NCBI GenBank assembly: GCA_050084515.1
Contig: CM114272.1
Coordinates: 4,526,001-4,590,000 of the forward strand
DNA from: Blasia pusilla
Taxonomy: Eukaryota; Marchantiophyta; Marchantiopsida; Blasiales
DNA length: 64,000 bases
Direction: 5' to 3'
Shown: piece after piece, positions 1 through 10,703 of the stretch
Numbering within the stretch: position 1 is the first letter of the stretch
Layout: the number at the start of each line of letters is the position of its first letter
Made by a program: the position numbers and the translations under genes
The notes under the pieces: generated by a model
The model's database searches: none
Seen by the model: the letters and a program-made list of their open reading frames with translations, nothing else
Told to the model about the DNA's origin: nothing

Positions 1-1160
1 TGTCATGCTAGGTGAGCATGGATCCAAGCCCCAACATGCTCCAATCGGTATGCAATTGGAAAGGACGCCCCCTGATCGGTCTCCTCAATATGGGAGCGGA
101 CGTCAATCTTTCCTTGAGCAGCTGAAATGCTCTCTCCTGCTCATCCCCCTTGTGCAACTCATGATCCACTTTGGTCAGCAAGGTTAGCGACTTTGAAATC
201 GAACTAAAACCCTTGACGTATCGTCGATAGAAGTTCGCCAATCCCATAAATGCGCAAACTCGACTCACATCTGTAGGGTGTGGAATGCGTGAAATAGCCT
301 CTATCTTTGTTTGGTGCACACCAAGGCCCCCTGGGTATATCGTATGACCCAAATACTCAATCTGAACATAGAAGAACTTGCACTTGCCTGGATGTAGAGG
401 AACTTGCACTTGCTCAAATAAGTGCAATTATCAAAACACCTCCTCTAGATGTCGCTCATGCTCCTCAACCGTGGTGCTAAAGACTATGATGTCATCAATA
501 TAACACTTGGGAAAATCCAAACCTGCCAAGATCCTATCCATGACCCTCTGAAACTAATCCAGAGCGTTCTTTAACCCAAATGGTAAGAATCGCCAAAGGT
601 ACAAACAATCCTTTCCGTGAGGATCAATGCCCCAAAATGCCGTCATCTGCCTGTCCTCCAATCTGATAGGTAGTTGATGGTATCTGGCTCACAAGTCCAA
701 TGAACTGAAGACTTTTGCATGCCCAATGGCATCAAAAATCTCCTCAGGGGTGGGCATGGCATACCTATTGGACTTCATCTGCCAATTGATAGGTTGGTAA
801 TCTCCACACATGCGCCTATCCGTCTAGTTGCTATCCACATCCTTCTTGGCAAGCATGACAATGGCAGATGCATACTCTCCATGCAACATCTCCACTAGTC
901 CTGCTCCAACCAAGTCTTGGCTCTTACTCTGAATCAGAGCCCTCTCCATGTCAGTGTACCTATAGGGTCGTCGAAAGATTGGCGTGTCACTCAACAACTC
1001 AATGCGGATCCCTGGACCCTTTAGTGTACCCAAATCATGCATACTAAATGCAAAAAAAACTCCTATAACTCCTAAGGAATTGATGTATCCGGCGCTGCTC
1101 TCCTCTTGTCAACTTAGGGCCTATATCTGGCTCCCAAGTCTGTATCATGACTGCGGTAGG
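1..1160 (-). pseudogene. Reverse transcriptase to RNase H fragment, Ty3/gypsy copy A
   Basis: Minus-strand frames encode the RT N-terminus (about 1160-824, with the segment FRRPYRYTDMERA and the substrate-loop GLVEMLHGEYASAIV), the catalytic YIDD box at about 491-502, and the RT thumb and connection to RNase H (427-8, with YLGHTIYPGG and FMGLANFYRRYVKGF). YIDD is intact here, whereas copy B has YIED. A TGA interrupts the DLR..YHQL segment near 690. The protein is cut by the window edge before the RNase H catalytic core. In the element it would sit directly after the methyltransferase domain in the same polyprotein. Confidence 0.85.
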
Positions 1161-1429
1161 ACTCTCTGGTGAGGGTGTCGGTGGTTGCTATAGTGCAATC
1201 CCGTCTCGGACAACAGAACTCTCATCTCCACGTGCAATACCCAAAATCACGGTTGATGTTGTGGCTATCATCTCTTGGCCTACATGCAAAACATCCCAAG
1301 AAGTCCAAGGGTGTCTCTCCAAATCATCCTTGGTGTGTCGATCTCTTGGGATCTTGCTCCCAACCACTGCCTCCACCGTCTCGGTAGGCATGGGGCTCAC
1401 CAACGCAACAACTGTGATTTTTCGCATTC

Positions 1430-2440
1430 TCAAACGATGCTGTTTAGCTATGCCTAAGCTAAAAATCCATGTCTAGCAATTCAAGTCCATCGCTTGACCC
1501 AAGACATGACGTCGTGATGCCTCTGATAGTGATGGTACTACCGTCACTCCTATGGGGAATCCCATCACTCCCTCTCGCTCATCGACATTGGGCTCCACCA
1601 ACCTCTATATTTGGTCATCCCAAACCAACCAGATCCGGCCTCTTGGAATCCATAGGAAGCAGGAAAACTCACAAATGTGGGAAAGGCTGCTCGAGGCATG
1701 CCAATCTTATTGACCACAATCAACGACAGTCGATCATCGTGTCTCACTGCTCGTGATCGACGACCTGGATCCATAATAGAATCACCAACAAATTGGAGGG
1801 GCACCCCACGCTAGCATACGCCCTCCGCAAAACCTCATGTGGGACCGAGTTGGTCCACCAAAGACGCAGGCGGTATGCTCTAGAACCTACACTCGCCGCA
1901 TCCAAAAACACTGTTGAGCCAATCCATGCACGCACTTGATGTGCACTCGTTACCATCCGTGACCTTGAATCGCCCAAGATTGGCACATTCTCCATAATGT
2001 ATGCTAGAGAATGAGACTGATGCCCCTAGAAGTGTCGCAAAATCCACATAATCTCCCAAAATAACCTGGACCGAGTGTCAGCTAACCCGCTACCTCCTTC
2101 AGCACGCGATTGGCCTTGACATGACCCACCAGAAATGACCAAATCTATGGCCCCTACCCGTTCCAAGTCCTGTGCCCCGAGTAATGAAATATCCCGCAGT
2201 AGGAAACTCTGGTATCCCTGGAAACGGACGTAGACAACAAGTCGGGAAAATGGAGGCGTAACTACGATACATGGTGAAGTGAAGCACGCCTTGCAACATC
2301 ATCAATCTCCACATACAGGTACTGCTGCACGCGTACTCTTGCCTGCAAAATAGCAGCTAACCTAGTGCTGATCCCTCCAAAGAGATCCAACACCCGAATA
2401 CCCTTCTCTAGGATGCGCCACACAATGGGTGGGTATCCAA
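1430..2440 (-). pseudogene. Cytosine-5 DNA methyltransferase domain, Ty3/gypsy copy A
   Basis: C5-methyltransferase motifs appear in the standard (non-permuted) order on the minus strand. Motif I, VLDLFGGIST, is at about 2396-2365, followed by an acidic VEIDD, the motif II-like ribose-binding position. Motif IV lies at about 2140-2115, where the catalytic-loop sequence reads GGSCQGQSRA: the catalytic Cys is kept, but the family Pro-Cys has become Ser-Cys. Then come motif VI ENV (1992-1982), a motif VIII-like SRAYRLRLWWTN (about 1890-1850), motif IX EREGVMGFP (about 1580-1555) and motif X LGQAMDLN (about 1500-1476). The enzyme would transfer methyl from S-adenosylmethionine to carbon 5 of cytosine. 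It lies between protease and RT, exactly as in copy B, so it belongs to the element. Frameshifts near 2200-2300 and a TAG near 2030 show it is inactive here. Subfamily (DNMT3-like or other) cannot be settled by eye. Confidence 0.8.
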
Positions 2441-2479
2441 GGGCGTCATCATAGCACTCTCAGCTACCTTGGGTTCCTC

Positions 2480-3940
2480 TGACCCGTCACGCTCAGGTCA
2501 AAGGTCTTGCTCTACGTGATCTGCACATGCTTAGTGGCTAAGCGTCAAAGCTCCTCAGTGGAGCCCCAAAGCTGCACCTCTCCTCCACGGATTGATGCGG
2601 TTACCATGATACTCCTCTCCATAGAAATGTCAAGAACGGGATTATCCTCTACATGGACATGTCCCTCAATCAAGTCACTAGGCCAAGTGATGGCGCTGCT
2701 AAATGCTGCTAAGGTCGTCATCTCTCCTGGCCGTCGCTCGATCACTGCACCTGTAAATCAAATGGGTAATGAGCTAAGGCACCCATCACTTGAGTGCCAT
2801 CCTGATCTATAGCACGCTGACTCCTCCTAGTAATCCTGAGAAAACCCCATAGGGTTCAACATTGCTCTACCAACCAAGACGTCGTAGGACTCTGCAAAGG
2901 TCACTATCGCCTTGGCTCGCACCACGGACTCATATGTAGGATGTCAAGGATGAATCCTCACCATGACCTCATGTCGGGAGATATAGTGTGTGGTACTTGC
3001 TCCACCCAAGGATGTCTGTACCCGAAATGGACAATGCTCCACATCGGCTCTCCTCAAGCCCAATCCTCTAGATGTCGCTTTCCCCAACATGAGGGGTTGC
3101 GCTCCTAAATCCAACAAGACGCGCTGCAGACTAAAAGGTCTACCTCCTAGACTCACCAATTGGAAGACCTCTCCCCGATTATCAAGCAAAACAACACCAG
3201 GAGAAGCCATGGCATGCTCTATCGCGGGTCTAGCAAGCATCTTTGCCATCCTAGCAGCCGCAACCTGCCATGAATCTGATGTGGACGGCCCAAGCATCCA
3301 CTCCAAGGGCAGGTCCATCACCTCCTATGCAATCACCTCTAAACGTGATGCAGGAACTCCAAATCCACGCTCACATAGCGTAGCGGCCAACCGAAAAACC
3401 TCGACGGGTGTACCTCCCAACGTCATAACATCAGAAGCAGAAAATAAAGAAGCGTTGTACACAATAGTGTCCGCCCCCAAAAACGTGCTTGACACATGCT
3501 CCTCCCGAGCATCAGCAATAGGAGTCATCACACTCGCTTCTCCCGTCGCCCTCCGTTCCTGCACACCAACAACATCACCAACTCTCTGAGAACTTTGATC
3601 AAGACCCATTGATGGGGTCCTCATCGCCTCGGACTTCTCCTTGCTGTGGATCCAACTCTACGGCTGCTCCACGCGTTACAACTGCAGCCTCCATCTGAGA
3701 AACCCCGCAGATCCGACCAGGATCCTCCATATCTCTGGCGGCTCCGTAAGACGTCGTTGCCACGGACCCGACATCAGGTAACCTCAATGCCATAGCAGCA
3801 ATGTGTTGCTGTAGTTGTTGTATCTGAGCAGCCATCCCAGCCTCACGCTCGGCATTTTCCCCTCAACGCGTGTAAGTGGTGGGACTCTACCTCCTCCAGA
3901 GGGGCAGCTCCACCACCTTGTCGGGAAACTCCTAGGGAGT
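2480..3940 (-). pseudogene. Gag C-terminus and aspartic protease, Ty3/gypsy copy A
   Basis: Minus-strand frames at 3835-3599 and 3624-3325 match the gag tail and linker of copy B (7.9-8.5 kb). The frame at 3321-2944 holds the protease active site as LLDLGAQPLML, where copy B has LLDSGAQPLML. The DSGA to DLGA change (TCA to TTA) removes the residue next to the catalytic Asp. The stretch 2944-2480 matches the post-protease linker of copy B, including GHVHVEDNP and RSIMV. Sequence similarity to copy B ends near 3940, so the zinc knuckle and the N-terminal gag are missing. Confidence 0.75.
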
Positions 3941-3967
3941 ACACGTGCTATTTGGAGGAGTTTGTCT

Positions 3968-4777
3968 TCAGTGATTTCAAGCGACCCATAGTTAGAACAG
4001 TTAGAATAGGAAAAGACGCAACCCTTTGTATCAGATTGGTAGTTATGACAGTTTTGTTGTGCGGATTCATAGGGATCTTAGGAAAAGAATAGAGCACCAT
4101 AGATCTAGGTAGTTACAAATGTTGAAGAGACACCAGTTTCATCAAAATGCTTCTTTGGATCACTCCTCCTTCAGAGAGTATTTAAGAAGCATAGAAGTAG
4201 CTATCATCATGATTCTCTTACGAAGTCCTCATGTTGTAGGAATGGTCCGAGCAAGGGAGTAGTACCCTCTCAAGCTTGTAAACACTTTTGAAGCTTTCTC
4301 ATTCTTGATGGAGTAGTAAAGCAATCATTCATTCATTCTAATGTGCGATGCTTATGTCTGAGTATTCTTTTTGGGTTTGCAGAGTGAGGAGTGAATCAGG
4401 CAAACCTTTCTCATCAATGGAATAATCAACATAGAGTTGTAGGAAATCTGTTTGACAAAGAGCAGTCTGCGGAGACGGATTGATTTCCGAAAGTAGGAGA
4501 AGCCAGCTTTCATGTTGAGGTCTCTATGAGGTTTCTTGATATCGAGAGGAAATCTACCTGAACATGCTGTCAACTCCACTAGAGAGAATTGAGAAAAGAA
4601 ACTTTGGTACTAAGAAAGATTCGAAGATATTTATAAGACTTTGAATATAAATCATACACATTTAAATACAATTATTACAACATAATTGTAATTTCGAACT
4701 CTCTTTTCATCAAACAATGATCTTCTTGGGGATCGAACTTAGTAAACGAGTGTAAAATAGAAACTCTTGTACATTAC
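3968..4777 (+). repeat. Truncated LTR of the TGTGATACCC family (fourth copy)
   Basis: This segment matches the last two thirds of three full LTRs at 51917-53147, 54771-55977 and 59909-61124. Shared parts include the stretch beginning GTGATTTCAAGCGAC, a TATTTAAG promoter-like box, the GGTCCGAGCAAGGGAGTAG segment and the terminal TACATTACA. About 400 bp of the 5' end are missing. It sits between the broken gag end of copy A and a segment also found at 14377, so it probably marks a deletion or recombination joint. Confidence 0.8.
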
Positions 4778-5000
4778 AGAGAGGGAAGGGGGTATACCTC
4801 TAAGAGAGAGAGCTTGAGAGCTCATTCTCTCTTTGTTGAACCTCTTGGCATAAGGCGGTGGAGCTATGGTCCCTTGCCTTGTGAGTGTAACCTAAGCCTC
4901 TCATTAGGAGAGTGGGTTTGGTTTGACATGAGAGAGTGCACACCTTTGAGAGCTATGGTGTGAGATGGTGTAGAGAGAGATTGGATCTTACTTCACAAAG
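4778..5000 (+). repeat. Direct repeat paired with 14377-14597, possible LTR part of Ty3 copy B
   Basis: The segment starting GAGAGGGAAGGG and ending GATCTTACTTCA recurs in the same orientation at 14377-14597 with few differences. The two copies bracket the coding part of Ty3 copy B. The end ...TTCA would fit the CA terminus of an LTR, but no matching TG start or target duplication is visible: the left side is replaced by the LTR fragment ending at 4777. A remnant of the 5' LTR of copy B is the simplest reading. A separate repeat is possible. Confidence 0.45.
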
Positions 5001-5560
5001 AGAGAATGAGAGAATGAGAGAGTGAGAGAGTGAGAGAGCTTCATGGGGGAGTTTGCTGGTCACTTGCTATTTTTTCAGGTTGAGGACCGTGTTTCCCGTT
5101 CAGCGGCTCATGAGAGTGCTCACCGGAGCAAGGGCTGCTTTGATTGTTCTTTGCATTTGCCGATTTTTTGTGTGGAAGAGTGGCGTGCGAAAATGCTGCC
5201 CAATGTCTCATAGGGATTGATTATGGAGGCACATTGCCCCATGCCGGCGCTCTTTGGAGCACCATGTAGCTTACTAATTTGTATTTTACAGGTTTTACAT
5301 TCTCGTTGGGAGAAATCAACGCGGAAGCGCTGCCAAATTTAATGTAGGAGAAAGAGACATTGGGCTTTACAACAGTCCCCGTGAGTTTTTATCGGAATGT
5401 CCAATTCTAAATATTTTTCAACGTTGTTATAGATCATGAATCTATGCACGCTGTGCAACAAACAATGCAAAATTTGGAGTTGTGAGAAAGAAAGTTATGG
5501 TCAATGTTGCAAAACTGCCATTGCTAGGCAATTTTTAGGGTTAAATTGTTCAAACCCTAA
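5001..5560 (+). repeat. Dispersed repeat, inverted copy at 39125-39655
   Basis: After a GAGA-rich stretch (5004-5037), the sequence from CTTCATGGGGGAG to TTTTTAGGGTTAAATTG matches the reverse complement of 39125-39655 over its whole length with scattered differences. No coding potential is evident. At 39.6 kb the repeat abuts the copia LTR exactly; here it follows the possible LTR segment. It could be an LTR or leader piece of an unrecognised element. Confidence 0.6.
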
Positions 5561-6688
5561 ACCAGCCGCAACGCTGGCGGCGGCCATCACCATCATAGTC
5601 ACCGTCAACGGTTCAACATCAACGGTCAACCGTCAACGTTCATGGTCAACCATCATTGTCAACAGTCCACCGTCCGTTGTCCACCCTTTGGTTGCCATTG
5701 CCGCCATTACGGAGTGGAGGGTCTTCCATGACGTTCGTTGATTCTCTGACTTGCGTTGCCACCACGTACTTTGATTTGGCCGCCACCGTCATCGCAATTT
5801 TATCATCAGCAAGTGAGGGCAGGTGACCTCGGGTTATGGTATTTGAGTTTTCATTTCATGTTGCTATGTTGGGATTGATAGTCGCTCGACGATGTTGGGA
5901 TTGATAGCCGCCAATTACCGCGCCGTGCCGCATGTGGCCGCATTGCACCATCTTGATCATGGAGCTGCTCCTTCACTAAGGTGCAGAGCATGTGAATTTC
6001 TGATTGAGGATGGTATGTCACCGAGTGCCGTGCCGTTCGTAGTCGTTTCGTGCCGCCAGTACCACACCGGACCGCTAGACCTACACCGCACATCGAGAAG
6101 GTTTGAGCAACGTCAATACGAGAGGAGTACGACTTGCTGATTGGAAGAGTTGTCTTCATGACCAAGTTGGGGTCAAGATTTGCAATTGCCGAGGAGCGAT
6201 ATCCACATTATTGTCAGGTTATCCATCCTGGTCTCTTACCTTGCACGTGTGAGGGATTTTGGGATTTGGGTAGTTTATTTGGGGATATTGGGTTGTGTGG
6301 ATGCTGAGAGCATCATTCATGTATGTGGTTTAGGGGACATAGACCTGTGTGGGATGTCAAAATTTGAGGGTAGGTTGTTGATGAGATGATAGGGTAGTCG
6401 ATGAGATGATAGCCTGGTCGATTTGCCGCACCACGCCGCGTGTTGCCGCACGTTACACGTCTCGGGAGGGAGAGTGTAGATTGAGTGCCGCATGTTTGGG
6501 ATGAGTGATTGAGGGATTACTCGCAAGGTTGAGAGTGATCGGGTGAGAGGGGCACGAGGGTCATCACGGCGTCCGTTCGGGACTTTGAGAGGTGAGGTGG
6601 TCAACCCGAGAGTAGCTCTAAAGCTTTTACACGGAGTAGCACGAGATTTCAAGGGTCTCCACATGAGGGACCACCTTGACCTCCTTCT
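5561..6688 (+). other. Non-coding leader upstream of gag, Ty3 copy B
   Basis: No convincing gene is visible. A run of CAACGGTCAACCGTCAACG-type short repeats lies at about 5607-5680. The rest is GC-balanced sequence with short chance frames on both strands. Its position directly before gag makes it the probable 5' untranslated leader of copy B. No tRNA primer-binding site was recognised. Confidence 0.4.
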
Positions 6689-8241
6689 GTGTCATTTTCA
6701 GACGAGGGGAAGGGTATAGAGGAGTTTGTGAGCACATCGCCACAAATTGTGAGTGGTCCTACCAGGTGGACAAACGAGATGGACGATCGGGGTAGAGGAC
6801 CGCATAGGTTTTCACGTGTAGTAGGCACGATTGAGTTGCACGATTTGATAGCAGAGTTTAGAAGTTGGTGTGACTCCCTGCGGGCTAGGAACTCTAGAGT
6901 GTTCAACCCGTTTACAACATGGAATGATATGTTCCAACATTTAGAGGGGGCGCCCATGGACGATTACCATGAGTTCTCCCATAGATATGCCGAGGAGATT
7001 GAGGCATGGCAACTCTACTATGACCCACACTATGTGTCATGGACGGAGCCGTTCCCAGATGAGAAGGAGGAGTCAGGAGAGGCTACTTCCTCTTCCACTA
7101 GTGATGTTTTAGGAGGGGTCACTTGCATTGGAGGAGTTGCACCATCTAGTTGGGTTCGTCCCAGGTTCAACCCTGTGGTTGAGTTCTTCGCTGAGTTTAG
7201 GGCCAATTACGGAGGGTTACTCACCCGGATGAGAGTTTACGTGAGGCTTACACTCACTTGCATCGGTTGATCAACGTCACTCAGGGGATGATGGACGCTC
7301 ACGCTATCCAATCATGGTACGCGATGTTGGATCGGACCTTGCGGACACGGGTCGGGGGGGTGCTTCTTATGAACACCTCCCCTACGTTGAGAGATGTTTT
7401 TAGGACCGTCGAGAACATTGAGTGCAACATGGCGGAGGAGAGCGTAGCCACCATGGGTTCTAGGCGAGAGCAGTCACGATTGGCTACACCACCTGTGCAG
7501 CAATGTGGACTCCAAGATAGGTCCACTGTTGCACCACGAGCTCATTTGAGGATATCGGGAGGCCGTGCCACAGAGACTTGCGCCTTCATATGCGGCTCAG
7601 TAACAACCGCCTACTATTACTTGTTGGTCATGTGGTGGAGCCCATCATCTGTGCGATTGCACTCGTTAGGGTCATGGACGTGTGCCTCAGCATGGAGGAG
7701 GAGATGGTGATGCAGTAGAAGGTTATGAATGTGACTATTGTCAGAGGTATGGTCATACACGCGCCAGGTGTTTTTGTTTACATCCTGACTTACATCAGGA
7801 TCGAGGGCCAGAGAGGGCACCAGAGCAAGTAGCCGGTTCTAGTGGGCCTAGAGATCGTGCACTAGGTGGTCACGTTGGGGGACGAGGAGTTGGAGTTGCC
7901 CGACAGGGTGGTGGAGCTGCCCATGGAGGAGGTAGAGTACCACCACCTAGACGTGCCCAAGGAACATCGGACGTGAGACTGGGATTGCCGCTATGGCATT
8001 GAGGTTATCTGATGCCGGATCCGTGGCATTGACATCATATGGAGCAACCAGAGATATGGAGGATCCTAGTTGGATGTGCGGGGTTGCCTTGATGGAGGCC
8101 GCCGGAGTTGTGACGCATGGAGCTGCCGTAGAGTTGGATCCACAACGAGGGGAAGCCATAAAACAGACTAGGCTTCCTCAATCTTTCACGTTGTTTGAAG
8201 CGATGAGAACCCCATCGATGGGTCCCCATCAAAGTTCCTAG
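6689..8241 (+). pseudogene. Gag with CCHC zinc knuckle, Ty3 copy B
   Basis: Frames at 6689-7270, 7258-7710 and 7682-8002 form a broken gag. The region 6900-7400 has the capsid-like pattern of Ty3 gag proteins, with a segment beginning HRLINVTQGMMDAHAIQSW. A zinc knuckle of the form CX2CX4HX4C (CDYCQRYGHTRARC) lies at 7730-7771, followed by a Gly/Arg-rich tail typical of nucleocapsid. At least two frameshifts separate the pieces. The frame at 7993-8241 has a counterpart in copy A at 3835-3599. It would form the particle shell and bind element RNA. Confidence 0.7.
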
Positions 8242-9351
8242 AGAGTTGGTGATGTTGTTGGTGTGTAGGCATGGAGGCCGATGGGAGAAGTGAGTACGAT
8301 GACTCCTATTGTTGGTGCTTAGGAGGGGCATGTGTCGAGCACGTTGTTGGGGGCGGCCACCGTTGTGTACCGCACTCCTTTATTTTCTGCTTCCGATGTT
8401 ATGACGTTGGGGGGTATGCCTGTCGAGGCTTTTCGGCTGGCCGCTTCACTATGTGAGCACGGAGTTGGAGTTCTTGCATCAGGTTCAGAGGTGATTGCAG
8501 AGGAGGTGATGGACTTGCCCTTAGAACGGATGTTCGGGCCGTCTACGTCAGATTCATGGTAGGCAGTGGCTGCTAGGATGGCGAAGATGCCCGCTAGACC
8601 CGAGATAGAGCATGCCATGGATTCTCTTGGTGTTCTGTTGCTGGATAACCGAGGAGAGGTATTCCACTTGGTGAGTCGTGGAGGTAGAGCTTTTAGTCCG
8701 CAGTGCGTCTTGTTGGATTCAGGAGCGCAACCCCTAATGTTGGGGAAAGCGTCATTCAAAGTATTGGGCTTGACGAGAGCTGATGTAGAGTGTAGTCCAT
8801 TCCGGATACAGACATCCTTGGGTGGAGCGAGTACCACACAATATATCATCTGACAGGAGGTCGTGGTGAGGATTCGCCTTGGACATCCTACAGATGAGTC
8901 CGTGGTGCGAGCCAAGGCGATAGTGACTGATGTAGAGTCCTACAACGTCTTGGTTGTTGGAGCAGTGTTATACCCGATGGGGTTTTCCCTGGATTATTGG
9001 GAGGAGTCAGCGTCCTATAGACCAGGATGGAAGTCAGGTGATGGGCGCCTTAGCTCATTACCCGTTGGACTCATAGGTGCACTGATCGAGCGACAACCAA
9101 GAGAGGTGGCTATCTTAGCAGCATTTAGTAGTGCCATCACTTGGCCTAGTGATTTGATTGAGGGACATGTCCATGTAGAGGATACTCCCATTCCTGACAT
9201 TTCTATGGAGAGGAGTGTTATGGTAGTCGCATCATTCCGTGGAGGAGAGGTGCCGTTGTGGGGCTTCAACGATTGGCAGATGAGCACGTTTAGACCGCGT
9301 GGAGCGAGGCGTTTGCACCGGAGAGTGACGGGTCTGAGGAATCCGAGGTAG
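8242..9351 (+). pseudogene. Aspartic protease and linker, Ty3 copy B
   Basis: The frames 8332-8562, 8566-8853 and 8863-9351 are one reading frame interrupted by TAG or TGA. The retroviral-type protease motif LLDSGAQPLMLG lies at about 8710-8745 with the catalytic Asp at 8716. Copy A reads through at the same stop positions with CAG or CGA, so these are decay mutations. A 160-residue linker (8863-9351), well conserved with copy A, connects protease to the methyltransferase. The protease would cleave the element polyprotein. Confidence 0.75.
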
Positions 9352-9365
9352 TAGGGAGTGCTACA

Positions 9366-10390
9366 ATGACACCCTTGGATACTACACCCAATGTGTGGTG
9401 TATCTCAGAGGAGGGTATTCGAGTGTTAGATCTCCTTGGAGGGATAAGCACCAGGTTAGTTGTTGTTTTGCAAGTAGGAGTGCGAGTGCAGCAATACGTG
9501 TATGTGGAGAGTGATGATGCTACAAAGCGCGTCTCACTACGACATGTGGCGTAGTTACGGCTACGTTCTCCTGACTTATTGTCTGTGTCCGTGGTATAGG
9601 GTCCCAGAGTTCCCTACCGAGGGATATTTGTTGCTAGGGGCGCAGGACTTAGAGCGGGTAGGGACCATTGATTTGGTCATTTCCGGTTGGCCATGTTAGG
9701 GCCAATCGAAAGCTCGACAAGGCAGCTGGTTGGCTGACACCCGGTCTAGGTTATTTTGGGAGATGTTGAGAATCTTACGGCAGTTTCAAGAGCACCAATC
9801 TCTTTCTCTAGCCTACACTCTGGAGAATGTGCCGATCTTAGGAGACTCTACGTCACGGGTGGTGACGAGTGCTCATCGGATGCGTACCTGGATTGGCCCA
9901 ACAGTGTTCTTGGATGCGGCGAGTGTAGGTTCTAGAGCCCATCGCTCGTGTCTATGGTGGACCAACTTGGTGCCCCATGCGGTGTTATGGAGGGCGTATG
10001 CGAGAGTGGAGCGCCCCTCGCATTTGTTAATGGATTCCATTCTAGATCCAAGTCGTCGATCACAGGCAGTGAGGCACGATGATCAACCACCGTTGATTGT
10101 GGTCAAAAGGGTAGGCAAGCCATGGGCAGCCTTGCCCACGTTTGTGAGTTTTCCCGCTTCCTATGCATATAAGGAGGCCGGTCTTGGCTTGGTTTGGGAT
10201 GACCAGGTTCAGCGGTTGGTGGAGCCCAACGTCAATGAGAGAGACCAAGCAATGGGATTTCCCAGAGGAGTGACGGTAATACTGTCAGTGTTAGAGGCAT
10301 CACAACGCCATGTCTTAGGTTAGGCGATGGACATGAATTGCTTGAGATGGATCCTCAGCTTGGGAGTGGCTGATCAACGCCGTATGAGAT
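9366..10390 (+). pseudogene. Cytosine-5 DNA methyltransferase domain embedded in Ty3 copy B
   Basis: Motifs run in the order of classical C5 enzymes. Motif I VLDLLGGIST (9423-9452) is followed by a VYVESDD acidic turn. Motif IV is DLVISGWPC (about 9670-9696), with the catalytic Cys at 9694 and the next codon TAG where copy A has CAA. Next come DTRSRLFWEM (about 9735-9765), motif VI ENV (9823-9831), SRAHR..LWWTN (about 9930-9967), motif IX NERDQAMGFP (about 10235-10263), and motif X LG-stop-AMDMN (about 10315-10335), where TAG replaces the Gln codon of copy A. The length of about 330 residues fits a bare catalytic domain without a regulatory N-terminus. It lies between protease and RT in frame-compatible sequence, so it was part of the polyprotein. 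Frameshifts near 9540 and two TAGs inactivate it. Capture of such enzymes by LTR elements is known from dinoflagellates and charophyte algae. Confidence 0.85.
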
Positions 10391-10703
10391 CGAGACAGAT
10401 CACAGCGGTTGCATTGGTGAGTCCCATGCCTACCAAGACGGTGAAGGCAGTGGCTGGAGGCGAGACCCGAGGAGATCTACACACCAAGGGAGATCAGGAG
10501 AGACACCCTTGGACTTCTTGGGATGTTTTGCAGGTACGCCCGGAGATGATAGCCACAACATCGAGCGTGGTCTAGGCACTGAACATGGAGGAGATCAGAG
10601 TTTGCAGTTGGTTGTAGGAGAGCGGCCGAGTGTTGTTGTTCGAGACGGGGTTGCACCATAGCAACCACTAATACATGGTCCGGAGAGTCCTACCGTAGTC
10701 ACG
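10391..10703 (+). other. Linker between methyltransferase and RT, Ty3 copy B
   Basis: The frame 10327-10575 continues the polyprotein after motif X and is matched by the copy A minus strand at about 1440-1188 (segments KITVVALVSPMPT in A, QITAVALVSPMPT in B). A stop at about 10573 and further shifts break it. No domain was recognised. It is probably a flexible spacer before RT. Confidence 0.5.

Larger units (their letters stand above)
1..3940 (-). mobile_element. Ty3/gypsy retrotransposon copy A with embedded cytosine-5 methyltransferase (truncated)
   Basis: Read on the minus strand, this stretch holds the end of gag, an aspartic protease, a cytosine-5 DNA methyltransferase domain and the N-terminal two thirds of RT, in that order. 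The element runs off the left edge of the window inside the RT/RNase H region. Its gag side stops near 3940, where similarity to copy B (plus strand, 6.7-15.4 kb) is lost in the middle of the gag tail and an LTR fragment of another family follows. Copy A and copy B share order and sequence throughout, so they are inverted copies of one family. All reading frames carry stops and shifts, so this copy is dead. Confidence 0.85.

Noticed and set aside
4352-4579. Minus-strand frame of about 75 codons conserved in all four LTR copies
   Set aside because: It lies entirely within the LTR, has no recognisable motif and is conserved only because the LTRs are related.
5436-5741. 101-codon frame with CX2C pairs as a small zinc protein
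   Set aside because: It lies partly in a dispersed repeat and the inverted copy at 39.1-39.3 kb does not keep the frame.
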